In this document: piece after piece, positions 35,567 to 44,442 of the stretch
Position numbering within the stretch: the stretch's first letter is position 1
How the letters are laid out: every line of letters starts with the position of its first letter
Assembly (NCBI RefSeq): GCF_003841465.1
Contig: NZ_REFZ01000005.1
Location: 124,001-188,000 of the forward strand
Direction of reading: 5' to 3'
Source of the DNA: Natrarchaeobius oligotrophus
GTDB taxonomy: Archaea > Halobacteriota > Halobacteria > Halobacteriales > Natrialbaceae
Length of the DNA stretch: 64,000 nt
The notes under the pieces: generated by a model
Told to the model about the DNA's origin: nothing
Databases searched by the model: none
What the model saw: the letters and a program-made list of their open reading frames with translations, nothing else
Program-made: the position numbers and the translations under genes

Positions 35567-35848
35567 ACTCGACCGGACGGGCGGAACGGTCATAGTGGCT
35601 CTCGATGCGGACAATTCGGACGCCGCTCGACCGTCACGGAGATGGTTGCCGCTACCTCGGACGGCGGTCCGACGGCCGAGATCACCCTCCGTCCACGTCC
35701 AGTGTTTTATACCCACCACCGTCACGCGTGTGTTTCGAAACGCCAACATATTCGGGCGGCGGGGGCAAGTATTGCCACCAGCTCGGTACCCAGGGGAGAC
35801 GTGCCGGGAACGGTGCGTTATCGGCGGTCCGGAGCCACGAATCGATCG

Positions 35849-36643
35849 ATGGACGAATCCGTCGTCGTCTCGCCCGACTGGCTGGCAGCGCGACTCGAGG
35901 AACCGGGAGTTCGCATCGTCGACGTCAGAGACCCCTGGGAGTACGAGGGGATCGGCCACGTTCCGGGTGCCGTCAGCGTGCCGTTCGACAGCTACCGCGA
36001 CGAGAGCGACGTCGACCGCGGCACGCTGCCAGGCGCGAAGGCGTTCGCCGAACTGCTGTCGGGGGTCGGTATCGCACCCGAAGACGCGATCGTCGCCTAC
36101 GACGACACCCACGGCGTCTTCGCCGCCCGGTTCGTACTCACCGCGCTCGAGTACGGCCACGACGACGTTCGCCTGCTCGACGGCGACTACAGCGCCTGGA
36201 ACCGCACCTACGAGACGACGACCGACGAACCCGACCTCGAGCCGACGGCGTACGAGGCCGATCCCCTCTCGCGCGAGGAGAGTCCGCTGGTGGGACTCGT
36301 GGCTGTCGAGGACGCCCTCGAGCGCGGCGCGCTCTTCGTCGACACGCGCGAAGACCACGAGTTCGAGGAGGCGCATCTCCCGGGTGCCGTGCGCTTCGAC
36401 TGGCGCGAAGTCGTCGACGACGAGACGCGGCGGCTGAAAGCCGAGGACGAACTCGAGGACGTACTCGGCGAGTACGGAATCACACCCGACCGAGAGATCG
36501 TCCTCTACTGCAACACCGCACGCCGGATCAGCCACACGTACGTCGTCCTCCGGGCGCTCGGCTACGACGACGTCGCCTTCTACGAGGGGAGTCTGACGGA
36601 GTGGCTGGCGAACGACGGCGAGATCGAGACGGGACCCGCCTGA
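35849..36643 (+). CDS. two-domain sulfurtransferase (rhodanese)
   Basis: 264 residues, paralogue of the divergent gene. IVDVRDPWEYEGIGHVPGAV marks the first domain and FVDTREDHEFEEAHLPGAV the second; Cys221 in YCNTARRIS is the active-site loop. ARR in place of the ER-type loop of its neighbour suggests a different acceptor or substrate (3-mercaptopyruvate enzymes are more neutral here), but the specificity is not readable. ATG 35849 gives the family start. Cytoplasmic. Confidence 0.92.
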   Translation: MDESVVVSPDWLAARLEEPGVRIVDVRDPWEYEGIGHVPGAVSVPFDSYRDESDVDRGTLPGAKAFAELLSGVGIAPEDAIVAYDDTHGVFAARFVLTALEYGHDDVRLLDGDYSAWNRTYETTTDEPDLEPTAYEADPLSREESPLVGLVAVEDALERGALFVDTREDHEFEEAHLPGAVRFDWREVVDDETRRLKAEDELEDVLGEYGITPDREIVLYCNTARRISHTYVVLRALGYDDVAFYEGSLTEWLANDGEIETGPA

Positions 36644-36775
36644 CTCGACGCGAACGACCGGCTGACGGGTCGTTCGCGTCGAATTCCGTCGGACACGGTT
36701 CGTTTGCGTCGTCGAAACCCTCGAGTTCGATCTTTTCAGGCCGTATGGTACGTATTCACCGTCCGATCCAGGGTA

Positions 36776-36800
36776 GTGTGGGTGCACACTCGGATTTATG
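36776..36800 (+). promoter_or_regulatory. promoter and dyad of the toxin-antitoxin operon
   Basis: GTGTG-GGTG-CACAC (36776-36789) lies just upstream of a TATA-like GGATTTATG (36792-36800), which is 25-33 bp before ATG 36825. This is the expected location for autoregulation by the antitoxin. Confidence 0.5.
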
Positions 36801-36824
36801 AGTGGTGATCTCGTACCCCCGAGC

Positions 36825-37076
36825 ATGAGTAGCGAGAGTGTCGACTCCGAGAGCAAGGTGTCGGGGAATCAGGCGAACATTCCCGCTCGCATCCGCCGGG
36901 AGCTCGACATCGACGACGGCGACAAACTCCGCTGGCACATCGAGGACGACGGCACGCTCCGCGTCCAGGTCGTCCAGCAGCGCCGCGGTACGTTCAGCGA
37001 CTTCGACGGCTACGACGGCGATCAGCCGACAGAGGCCGAGACCCATCACGACACGTGGGGTATCGACATCGAATAG
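36825..37076 (+). CDS. AbrB/VapB-type antitoxin
   Basis: 83 residues. The swapped-hairpin DNA-binding core NQANIPARIRRELDIDDGD is followed by KLRWHIEDDGTLRVQVV, the AbrB/SpoVT pattern, then an acidic tail that would neutralise the toxin. ATG 36825 is chosen because of the TATA box 25-33 bp upstream; an in-frame ATG at 36798 lies inside that box. The stop TAG directly precedes the toxin ATG. By family it binds its own promoter and the PIN toxin. Confidence 0.88.
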   Translation: MSSESVDSESKVSGNQANIPARIRRELDIDDGDKLRWHIEDDGTLRVQVVQQRRGTFSDFDGYDGDQPTEAETHHDTWGIDIE

Positions 37077-37511
37077 ATGCCGCGCGCACTCGTCGATACG
37101 ACTGTTCTCTTTGCGGCGGCGTACCGCCGTGATACTGCACACTCCGATGCCCTCCCTATTCTCGGGGGAATCGACACCGCTGATCTCCCGGAAGCAGTGA
37201 TTCTCGATTACGTCCTCGCGGAGACGCTAAACGGGCTGACGACACACGCAGGTCACGACGCCGCTGTTGACTTTCTCGATCGGGTGGAAGAGAATACGCG
37301 GTTCCACATCGACTCCCTGACAGCGGACGAGGTTGCTGCGGCAAAAGCGCTTTTCCGGCAGTACGAGTGCTTTTCGTTCGTCGATGCCGCTATCGTCGCG
37401 TACATGCAGGCAGAAGGGCTCGGTTACCTTTACGCGTTTGACGACGATTTCGACGCTGCAGAGGACGTCTATCGTCTCGACGTCGCAACTAACCCATATC
37501 AACCAGAGTGA
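37077..37511 (+). CDS. PIN-domain ribonuclease toxin (VapC type)
   Basis: 144 residues. The PIN acids are visible: Asp7 in ALVDTTVLF, Glu49-region in VLAETLNG, and the Asp in FVDAAIVAYM and AFDDDFD near residues 100 and 122. VapC toxins cleave RNA, often initiator tRNA. The gene starts right at the antitoxin stop with no gap, so they form one operon. Base composition is less G+C-rich than its neighbours, suggesting transfer. No truncation is visible. Confidence 0.88.
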   Translation: MPRALVDTTVLFAAAYRRDTAHSDALPILGGIDTADLPEAVILDYVLAETLNGLTTHAGHDAAVDFLDRVEENTRFHIDSLTADEVAAAKALFRQYECFSFVDAAIVAYMQAEGLGYLYAFDDDFDAAEDVYRLDVATNPYQPE

Positions 37512-37703
37512 CTGATACGCGCCCCGTATTCAGTGGGCCGTTTGTATCAGCTTCTGTTGGTTTCAGCGAAGGGGGGGTCGTCGACTCGTCGATTCGCTCG
37601 AGCTCGCAGGAAATCGGCCGATCCAGAACGGCCGATCGGATGCGGGGACGCTCATCACCAGAAATGAAACGACGTACATCGGTGTTCGAATAGTCCGGGC
37701 GTG

Positions 37704-39191
37704 TCACGGCTCCGCGACCGGCAGCGTGAACGAGACCGTCGCACCCTCGCCGGGTTCGGAGTCGATCCGAATCTCGCCGCCGTGGCGCTCGACGATCCGT
37801 TTGCAAAGCGCCAGGCCGATACCCGTTCCCGCGTGTTCCTCGCGGGCGTGAAACCGCTGGAACATCTCGAACGCCCGATCGGCGTCGGCGGGGTCGATCC
37901 CGACGCCGTCGTCGCGGACCGAAATCCGCCACGTCGACCCCGTCCGGTCGGCCGAGACGTCGATCCGCGGCGATCCTTCGCCGCTGTAGGCGATCGCGTT
38001 TTCCAGCAGGTTCTGGAACACCTGTCGGATCTGTCCGCCGTCGCAACGAACCCGCGGAAGCGGCTCCGCCGCGAGTTCTGCGCCGGACTCGTCGATCCGA
38101 AACTGAAGGTCGCGGCAGGCGTCGGCGAGTACGGCGTCCAGATCGACCGATTCGAACGGCTCGCCCTGCGTGTCGACGCGGGAGTACGCGAGGAGGCCGT
38201 CGATCATCTCGCGCATGCGGTCGGCACCGTCGACCGCGTACGCGAGAAACTCCTCGCCGTCGTCGTCGAAGGCGTCGCCGTAGCGCCGTTCGAGCAACTG
38301 GAGGTAGCTGGTGATCATCCGCAACGGCTCCTGGAGGTCGTGGGAGGCCGCGTAGGCGAACTGCTCCAGGCGCTCGTTCGAGGCCTCGAGTTTTCGCTCG
38401 TACTCGCGGCGTTCGGTGACGTCCCTGACGACGCCCACGGTGCCGTGGAACGAGCCGTCGGGGCTGGGAAGCGGCGTAAACCGGCTCTCGGCGGGCAGTC
38501 GGTCCCCGTCGGCCCGGCGAATGTCGGCCTCGATCGTCGCCGCGTCGTCCGCGGGCTCGCAGGCGAGTTCCCGCGACGCCGACGCGGCTCGCGAGGAGAC
38601 GTCGTCGTCGACGACGAGCGAGCAGTGCGCGCCGAGCAGCTCCGAGCGCGGATAGCCGGTCATCTCGGTGTACGCCTCGTTGACGGAGACGAACCGGTAC
38701 TCCTCGTCGAGGACGTAGACGCCGTCCCGGATCGTCTCGACGATCGTCTCGTAGCGCTCGAGCTCCCGACGTCGGTCGGTTACGTCCCGGACGACGCCAA
38801 CCGAGCCGCGAAACGTTCCGTCGGAGACGAGCAGCGTGATGCGCAGGTCACAGGTGATGACGTCGCCGTCGGCGGTTTCGACCGTGATCTCGTGCGCCCG
38901 GACGGGGTCGTCGTGATCGCCCGCCGCGAGCCGCCGCCGGAAGTCGCGTTCGATGCGTTCGACGGACTCGTCGTCGAGGACGGCCGAGACGTGCGCGCCG
39001 AGGAGGTCCGCGCGCTCGTACCCGGTCGTCTCGAGAACGGTTTCGTTCACGCCGACGAAGTGGCCGAGTGCGTCGAGTCGATACAATCCGTCGCCGACCG
39101 CGTCGACGAGTGCCTCGAACCTCTCGAGTGCGTCGCCGTCGTCGACGTCACCCCAGAAGGAATCGCCGTCGGATCGTTCCCGGTCGCTCAT
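37704..39191 (-). CDS. PAS-PAS sensor histidine kinase
   Basis: 495 residues, soluble. Two PAS domains (about 25-140 and 145-265) end in VGVVRDVTDRR and VGVVRDVTERR coiled linkers. The HisKA dimerisation segment YAASHDLQEPLRM (phospho-acceptor His) is near 286 and the HATPase N, G1, G2 boxes follow: NLLENAIAYS, DDGVGIDP, GTGIGLALCKRIVERHGG. There are no membrane segments, so it senses cytoplasmic signals. No response regulator is adjacent. Its kinase half is nearly the same as that of the gene at 45992. Confidence 0.93.
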   Translation of the reverse strand: MSDRERSDGDSFWGDVDDGDALERFEALVDAVGDGLYRLDALGHFVGVNETVLETTGYERADLLGAHVSAVLDDESVERIERDFRRRLAAGDHDDPVRAHEITVETADGDVITCDLRITLLVSDGTFRGSVGVVRDVTDRRRELERYETIVETIRDGVYVLDEEYRFVSVNEAYTEMTGYPRSELLGAHCSLVVDDDVSSRAASASRELACEPADDAATIEADIRRADGDRLPAESRFTPLPSPDGSFHGTVGVVRDVTERREYERKLEASNERLEQFAYAASHDLQEPLRMITSYLQLLERRYGDAFDDDGEEFLAYAVDGADRMREMIDGLLAYSRVDTQGEPFESVDLDAVLADACRDLQFRIDESGAELAAEPLPRVRCDGGQIRQVFQNLLENAIAYSGEGSPRIDVSADRTGSTWRISVRDDGVGIDPADADRAFEMFQRFHAREEHAGTGIGLALCKRIVERHGGEIRIDSEPGEGATVSFTLPVAEP

Positions 39192-39544
39192 CGGAACAGT
39201 ACTGCTCGCCGACCGAGATAAGGATTCGTGCCGGCGATCCGAACGATCGGTCCGGTGACGGTGGAGCGGTCTCGAGTCGCGACGGTCCGCGTCGGTATCC
39301 CGCGACGGGCTGGTGCGGGGAGCGAAACTGACGACCGAGTCGAGCGTCAGTTCGGCGCTCGAGTGCTACCCGGTCACCGGCCGCGGAACGTCCCGTCCCC
39401 GGAGCGATCTCGGAACCCCAACCGCCGACTCGAGTCTCGTCCCTCGTCGACGATCCCCCCGTACGCTCCGCGCGGGGAGGGACGTCAGTCAACTGGGAAA
39501 GGGGGGGTCGTCGGATCGATCCGGTACCGTCGAATCGACGACGG
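39192..39544. other. intergenic region without gene
   Basis: 353 bp between the kinase start and the end of the membrane-protein gene. No plausible coding frame. It holds an AAGGGGGGGTCGTCG tract at about 39495-39509, found again at about 37568-37582. Confidence 0.55.
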
Positions 39545-40390
39545 TTACCGTTCGGGCTCGGCGGTTCGTTCCGCATCCCGCGAGTCGGTTCGATCGACGT
39601 GCTCCGCGAGGGCGACGAACGCGACCGCCCAGACGATGACGGCGACCGCGGCGACGGGCCCGAGGCTCGAGCCCTGCTCGAGGCCCGGAAACGCGAGCGA
39701 GCCCGCGGCGAAGAGGACGGCCACTACGCCGCCGGCGTACGCGAGCGCGCGCCAGCCGATCGGTCGGAGGGCCGAAAGGAGCGCGAAGAGGGCGACCGAC
39801 GCCAGCGCGAACGTCATGAACTCGTAGTGGCCGAACAGCACGTGCTCGTCGCCGAGGGTCGCGTGGCTCGCGTACTCGCCGGCGGCGACGACCGCGAACC
39901 CGATCGCGCCGACGGTCGCGAGCCCGAGCAATCGGGCGTCCGCTCGCTCGAGGCTCGGGACGAGGTGGCCGCGGGCGGGATGCAAGGCGGCGATGACGAG
40001 CACCGGAACGAGGAACACCAGTAGTCCGCCGGCCGCCGCGGGACCGGACGCGACGAGCGTGACGGCGAACGCGGCGACGGCGAACGCGATCGCGGCCTGA
40101 AGCGCTCCGACCCGCTTCGTCGGGCGGTACAGCTGGATCGCGATCGTCGCGGCGAAGACGGTCAACGTTCCGCCGATAACCGCGTGGTGGACGCGGTGAG
40201 CCGGGAACGCGTACTCGGATCCCCACGCGGTGGCGACCATCGCCATCGATTCGCCGAGCGCGACGGCGAGAAACGCGAGGAACCCGGCGGTGACGAGGTA
40301 GAACGCGGGCGTTCGGACGCGGCCGGCACCGTGCCTGGTCGATCGTCCGATACGGGTGCCGACGTCGGTTGCCGACGACGCGAGGCTCAC
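39545..40390 (-). CDS. polytopic membrane protein of unknown function
   Basis: 281 residues from GTG 40390, with about eight to nine hydrophobic segments and short loops containing FPAHRVHHAVIGG and ATLGDEHVLFGHYEF. His-rich loops could bind heme or metal, but no family is recognised. The frame continues to GTG 40486; GTG 40390 is preferred because it has a GGGGGTG ribosome-binding sequence about 6 bp upstream and because a TATA-like box at 40491-40500 would place the mRNA start after 40486. Charged C-terminus. Confidence 0.75.
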   Translation of the reverse strand: MSLASSATDVGTRIGRSTRHGAGRVRTPAFYLVTAGFLAFLAVALGESMAMVATAWGSEYAFPAHRVHHAVIGGTLTVFAATIAIQLYRPTKRVGALQAAIAFAVAAFAVTLVASGPAAAGGLLVFLVPVLVIAALHPARGHLVPSLERADARLLGLATVGAIGFAVVAAGEYASHATLGDEHVLFGHYEFMTFALASVALFALLSALRPIGWRALAYAGGVVAVLFAAGSLAFPGLEQGSSLGPVAAVAVIVWAVAFVALAEHVDRTDSRDAERTAEPER

Positions 40391-40490
40391 GCGACACCCC
40401 CACCGAGTGAGAATGCTGCTGTCGGTACTGCCTGCTGAGAGATCGTTCTCGGGATCATTGCGATCGAAGCTAGTACGCTTTGTCACATGA

Positions 40491-40500
40491 TAAACATATC
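40491..40500 (-). promoter_or_regulatory. TATA-like box upstream of membrane protein gene
   Basis: GATATGTTTA on the minus strand in an otherwise GC-rich region; expected start of transcription is near 40466, giving a ~75-nt leader before GTG 40390. Confidence 0.4.
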
Positions 40501-40720
40501 TCAGGAAACTACGATTGTCCGGAATTCATCCGAACGGGTCGTCCCGATCGTCGTCGCGAGCGTCAGTCGTCGGGTTCGATCGATTACATCGTGAGTCTGC
40601 CATCTATTCAGCGCCGACCCGTGCCAGCGCCGGTCGCGCCTCCGGAGTGACGAGCGAGTTCCGACCGGATGTAGTGCTCGGCGATCGTACCGGAACGCCA
40701 GACGGTCGGTCGCGTGGGGC

Positions 40721-42055
40721 TCACCGGTAGGCTTCGAACTCCCGGCCGTAGATCGCGAAGTAGACGACCCCGACCAGGCCGACGATCGAGGCGATCGTGA
40801 ACGAAACTTCGGGATCGACGAACTCCCAGAGGAAGCCGCCGAGGACGCCGCTCGGGATCACGATCGCGCCGCGGACGAAGTAGTACGACCCCGTCACCCG
40901 GCCCCCGGCACCCCGCTCGGCGGGGCCGACGATCAGGGCCTTGTGCGCCGGGAGTCCGGCGAACCGCAGTCCGGAAAAGGCAAACAGCGCGACCATGAGC
41001 CACGTCTGGTCGGCGGCTGCGACGAACTGCGGCGTGAAGATAAACAGGATCGGAAAGGCGGCGTAGACGAAAAAACCGAGCCCGACGACCGGTTTGAGGC
41101 CGACTCGCTCGGCGAGCTTGGCCGCGGGCGCCATCGTGAGCAGTGCGACCAGCATCTCGATGCTCAGGAGGACGGCGAAGAAGGCGGCGGGAGAGAGGTC
41201 GATCGTGCCGACGACGGGGAGCGTCGCGGTCAGTCCGATCTCGAACACCTGCGTGATCACCAGGATGAAAAAGGCGTACACCATCCCGTTTGCGAACCTG
41301 ATGAACGTGTCCGCGACCAAAAGCGGACGGAGCGCGGCGGGAAGCGCCTGCAGATCGTCGACGATCTGTCCGAAGCCCTGGAACTCCTTTCCGACGGTGT
41401 CCTCGTCGGCCTCGTACAGCCAGTGCTGGACGACCGTGCCGAAGAGGGCGAAGCCGATCCCGAGGACGAGCACCCACAGGAACCCGGGCATGAGCTGATC
41501 GGCGACGAGGACGGCGACGATCAGCGGGGCTATGAGGAACGCGGTCCGGCGGAACGTCTCCGTGCTGGCGAACCCTCGAGCCAGCCGATCCGGCTCGGTG
41601 GCCTGCTTGACGATCGCGTAGTGGCCGCCGATGCCGAAGGACTTCCAGCACTGGGCCAACAGCAAGCCGACGAAGATCCAGATCCACGGCTCGAGGACGA
41701 TCACGCCGAGATCGATCGCGGGGACGTAGTTGGCGGTCAGCCAGATGCCGAAGCCGAACGTCGAGAGGAAGCCGAAGACGGTCAGTGCGTACCGCGAGCC
41801 GACGCGGTCGGAGACGACGCCGCCGTAGTAGGGGTAGATCGCGCCGATGACGTTGCCGAGCGTCGCGAACACGCCCACGACGAATCCGGTCGCGCCGAGG
41901 TAGAACAGGTACTCCGGGAGAAACCGGTTCGTCATCTGGAAGCCGAGGCTGAACGCGAACATCGCGAGCGAGAGCACCAGGACGTCCCGCTGGAGGGAGA
42001 AAAACTGCCGGAACGCGTCGAGCGGGCCCGCGACTTCGGCTCGCTTCTGTGACAT
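40721..42055 (-). CDS. MFS transporter
   Basis: 444 residues with about 12 membrane segments. The loop 2-3 motif is GVVSDRVGSRYA near residue 80, and the loop between halves contains YEADEDTVGKEFQGFGQ. Unlike the MFS gene at 7556, the second half holds GLPAHKALIVGPAERGAGGRVTGSYYF, reminiscent of drug/metabolite exporters. A secondary carrier of unknown substrate. Complete; no neighbour on the same strand within 145 bp. Confidence 0.9.
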   Translation of the reverse strand: MSQKRAEVAGPLDAFRQFFSLQRDVLVLSLAMFAFSLGFQMTNRFLPEYLFYLGATGFVVGVFATLGNVIGAIYPYYGGVVSDRVGSRYALTVFGFLSTFGFGIWLTANYVPAIDLGVIVLEPWIWIFVGLLLAQCWKSFGIGGHYAIVKQATEPDRLARGFASTETFRRTAFLIAPLIVAVLVADQLMPGFLWVLVLGIGFALFGTVVQHWLYEADEDTVGKEFQGFGQIVDDLQALPAALRPLLVADTFIRFANGMVYAFFILVITQVFEIGLTATLPVVGTIDLSPAAFFAVLLSIEMLVALLTMAPAAKLAERVGLKPVVGLGFFVYAAFPILFIFTPQFVAAADQTWLMVALFAFSGLRFAGLPAHKALIVGPAERGAGGRVTGSYYFVRGAIVIPSGVLGGFLWEFVDPEVSFTIASIVGLVGVVYFAIYGREFEAYR

Positions 42056-42203
42056 ACGCTATCTCAATTCATATGCGGTAAAAACCCAGCGAAAGCGGCG
42101 ACGGACGGCGTCTCTCGAGCGGGTTCGGTATCGCTCGTCCCCTCGACGGCGCGCCACCGCAGATCGGGGCGGCGTTCTCGGGGGACGTCGGTACGGAGTC
42201 GTC

Positions 42204-42437
42204 TCAGCGGACGAACGAGGCGGGATCCTTCTCGTACAGCTCCCACATCGTCACCTCGGCGTTTCGAACCGCTCGAGCGCGGTCGTGGTCGCCGACGAGG
42301 TAGACGAGCGCGTCGTGGAGCCAGCCGCCGGGGTCGGGTTGGTCCCACCGGAATCGGAAATAGATGCGCCGATCGTCGTAGGCGATCTGCGTCCGGAGTC
42401 GTTTGAGCGGCTCTCTGGGACGCCAGTCGGATCTCAC
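42204..42437 (-). pseudogene. fragment resembling ethylbenzene-dehydrogenase-type heme protein
   Basis: Only about 77 residues, from a GTG at 42437: AYDDRRIYFRFRWDQPDPGG, then WLHDALVYL and TMWELYEKDPASFVR, followed by a stop. This is the N-terminal pattern of proteins with the ethylbenzene-dehydrogenase-related heme-binding domain, which normally run beyond 200 residues. Neither flank continues it in any frame, so both the exported N-terminus and the rest are lost. A truncated remnant is the best reading; a genuine short protein cannot be excluded. Confidence 0.5.
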
Positions 42438-42600
42438 GGTGGAGCAATTTCCGCGCGGTCTCTTGTACGCTCGGCTAGCGGAGAGCGTTGACGGGGTGGC
42501 CGCCGCGAATCGCGACACACGGCCGTCGATCGATGGATCGGTTCGCGGCCGTCCGGACGCGCCGTCGCAACGGTGTGCCGGTCCGACCGGGGAACGCCCG

Positions 42601-42635
42601 CGGTTACCGGCACCGACGGACGCCGATCGGCCTCA
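42601..42635 (-). repeat. 3'-end dispersed repeat, divergent copy F
   Basis: Minus-strand TGAGGCCGATCGGCGTCCG then TCGGTGCCGGTAACCG. Its TGA is the stop of the rubredoxin-like gene. The core is more divergent than in other copies. Confidence 0.45.
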
Positions 42636-42860
42636 ATCTTCCTCCCAGTAGTACAGCTCCTCGCGCGAGGCGGCGCACGCGGGACACGACTCGGGCAGCG
42701 TCTCCTCGAGTCGCCCCATCTCGCCGCACTCCCAGCACCGCCACATGGAGGAGCCGCGGTCCGCCGATTCCTGGGGCTCGCCGATGGGAACTTCGGTCTC
42801 GTCTTTGTTCCTGAGTTCGCTGCGACCTCGACGGCGCTCGCGTTCGTAGCGCATAGCCAT
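42633..42860 (-). CDS. rubredoxin-like zinc/iron ribbon protein
   Basis: 75 residues. After a basic N-terminus, CWECGEMG and CPACAASREELYYW give two CxxC pairs, the arrangement of rubrerythrin/rubredoxin-type ribbons (I recall this family as DUF7130). Small electron carrier or zinc protein; which metal is bound cannot be told. A TATA-like GTTTTAAC (minus, 42888-42881) about 21-28 bp upstream supports the ATG at 42860. Stop TGA overlaps a repeat copy. Confidence 0.8.
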   Translation of the reverse strand: MAMRYERERRRGRSELRNKDETEVPIGEPQESADRGSSMWRCWECGEMGRLEETLPESCPACAASREELYYWEED

Positions 42861-43028
42861 TTCAGTACGACCCGAGGCGTGTTAAAACGTGCCAATGGTT
42901 CGGCGGCGAGAGTGACGCGGTTCCATCGACCGCGGAGAGCGGATCGACACGCGGTGGCGTCCCCACCGATCGACGATCCGGCGGTGCGAATTACGCGGTT
43001 CCAGAGCCGGACGGGTGAAAAACACAGC

Positions 43029-43036
43029 GTTATTGA
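43029..43036 (+). promoter_or_regulatory. TATA box of MATE gene
   Basis: GTTATTGA ends 24 bp before GTG 43060 and argues for this start instead of the in-frame GTG at 43015. Confidence 0.5.
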
Positions 43037-43059
43037 GACGTGGCCGAAACGCCTCCGTA

Positions 43060-44442
43060 GTGTTTCAGTTCGGCGACCGCTTGCTTGCACTCTGGCGGCG
43101 CTCGTTCTCGCTGGGATGGCCGATCGCCGTCCAGCAGACGCTCAACACGCTGATGCGAACCGTCGACGTCGTCGTCACCGGGCTCTTCTCGCCGGCGGCC
43201 GTCGCCGCGATCGGACTCGGAGATCTCTACGCCCGAATCCCCCTTCGAATCGGGATGGGGCTCGGCAGCGGCGCGATCGCCCTCTCGAGCCAGGAGACGG
43301 GGCGAGGGTCGGACGACGTTCGCGACCGCGCGATCACGCAGGCGCTTCTCGTCGGGGCGCTCTGTGGGGTTCCCCTCGCGCTCGCCGGCTTGCTGTTCGG
43401 GCACGCGCTGATCGCAGCGCTGGGGGCCGAATCCGAGGTCGTTCGACTGGGCGGAACGTACCTGATGATCGTCTTCGCGGCAGCGCCGATGCGGATCGTC
43501 GGCCTCGTCGGGGCCCGATCGCTGCAGGGGACCGGCGACACGCGCACGCCGATGGTCGTCAACGCGAGCGCGAACGGACTCAACATCCTGCTGTCGGTCG
43601 GGCTCGGGCTGGGCGTCTGGCTCGCGCCGACGCTGAGTGTCGTCGGCGTCGGCATCGCTACCGCGGTCAGCCGAACGGTCGAAGCGCTCCTGCTCGTGGG
43701 CGCGATCGGCAGCGACCGAACGGGACCGTCGCTCGCTCGGCCGACGGATCTCACGATCACCCGCCAGCTGTTCGCGATCAGCGCGCCGAGCATCGCGGGC
43801 GGGGTGAGCAACTCGCTGGCGAACTTTCCGTTCAACGCCCTCGTCCTCCTGTTCGGCACCGAGGCGAACGCCGCCTACCACATCGCCAACAGGATGTACC
43901 AGCAGCTGTCGGGGCCGCTTTACCGGGCGTTCCGAACGGTCTCGAGCATCGTCGTCGGCCAGGAGCTGGGTGCCGGACGTCCGACGGACGCGCGGTACTC
44001 CGCGAAGGCGATCGCCGCGCTGAGCGTCGCGACGCTCGGCTTTTCGGGCGTCGTTACGTTTCTGGGAGCCGAGCAGCTTGCGTTACTTTTCAGCCGGGAC
44101 GCGACGACGGTCGAATACGCGACCGAGTTCATCCGAGCGTTCGCCGTCTCGATGGTGTTCATCGGCGTCTACTTTCCGCTCTCCGGCTCCCTCACCGGCG
44201 CGGGGGACACCCGGACGCCCCTCTACGCTCAGCTCGTCGGCTCGTACGCGTTCATGCTCGCCGGTTCGTACCTGCTCGCCGTGACGCTGGGATACGGACT
44301 GGTCGGCGTGTACGCCGGGATCGTCCTCTCGTACGCCGCTCGCGCCGCGATCGTCGCCGCGGGCTTTCAGTGGGGAGGGTGGGAAGCGCTGGCGGCGCGG
44401 ATGCTCTCGGAACGGGAGAAAGAGCACCGCCGTTCGGAGTGA
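43060..44442 (+). CDS. MATE family multidrug/metabolite exporter
   Basis: 460 residues with about 12 membrane segments in two repeats. Family segments include WPIAVQQTLNTLMRTVD near residue 20, RSLQGTGDTRTPMVVN near 152, and the second-half repeat GSLTGAGDTRTPLYAQL near 372. MATE proteins export cationic compounds in exchange for Na+ or H+; in a halophile Na+ is likely. Ends with a short basic tail. A TATA box fits the GTG at 43060. Complete. Confidence 0.93.
   Translation: MFQFGDRLLALWRRSFSLGWPIAVQQTLNTLMRTVDVVVTGLFSPAAVAAIGLGDLYARIPLRIGMGLGSGAIALSSQETGRGSDDVRDRAITQALLVGALCGVPLALAGLLFGHALIAALGAESEVVRLGGTYLMIVFAAAPMRIVGLVGARSLQGTGDTRTPMVVNASANGLNILLSVGLGLGVWLAPTLSVVGVGIATAVSRTVEALLLVGAIGSDRTGPSLARPTDLTITRQLFAISAPSIAGGVSNSLANFPFNALVLLFGTEANAAYHIANRMYQQLSGPLYRAFRTVSSIVVGQELGAGRPTDARYSAKAIAALSVATLGFSGVVTFLGAEQLALLFSRDATTVEYATEFIRAFAVSMVFIGVYFPLSGSLTGAGDTRTPLYAQLVGSYAFMLAGSYLLAVTLGYGLVGVYAGIVLSYAARAAIVAAGFQWGGWEALAARMLSEREKEHRRSE

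Noticed and set aside
34802-35848. Upstream in-frame extension of the plus-strand rhodanese
   Set aside because: It is antisense to the divergent rhodanese gene; the domain pattern begins after ATG 35849.
42064-42447. Minus-strand frame overlapping the heme-protein fragment
   Set aside because: Arg-rich shadow; does not continue the domain pattern after the stop at 42204.
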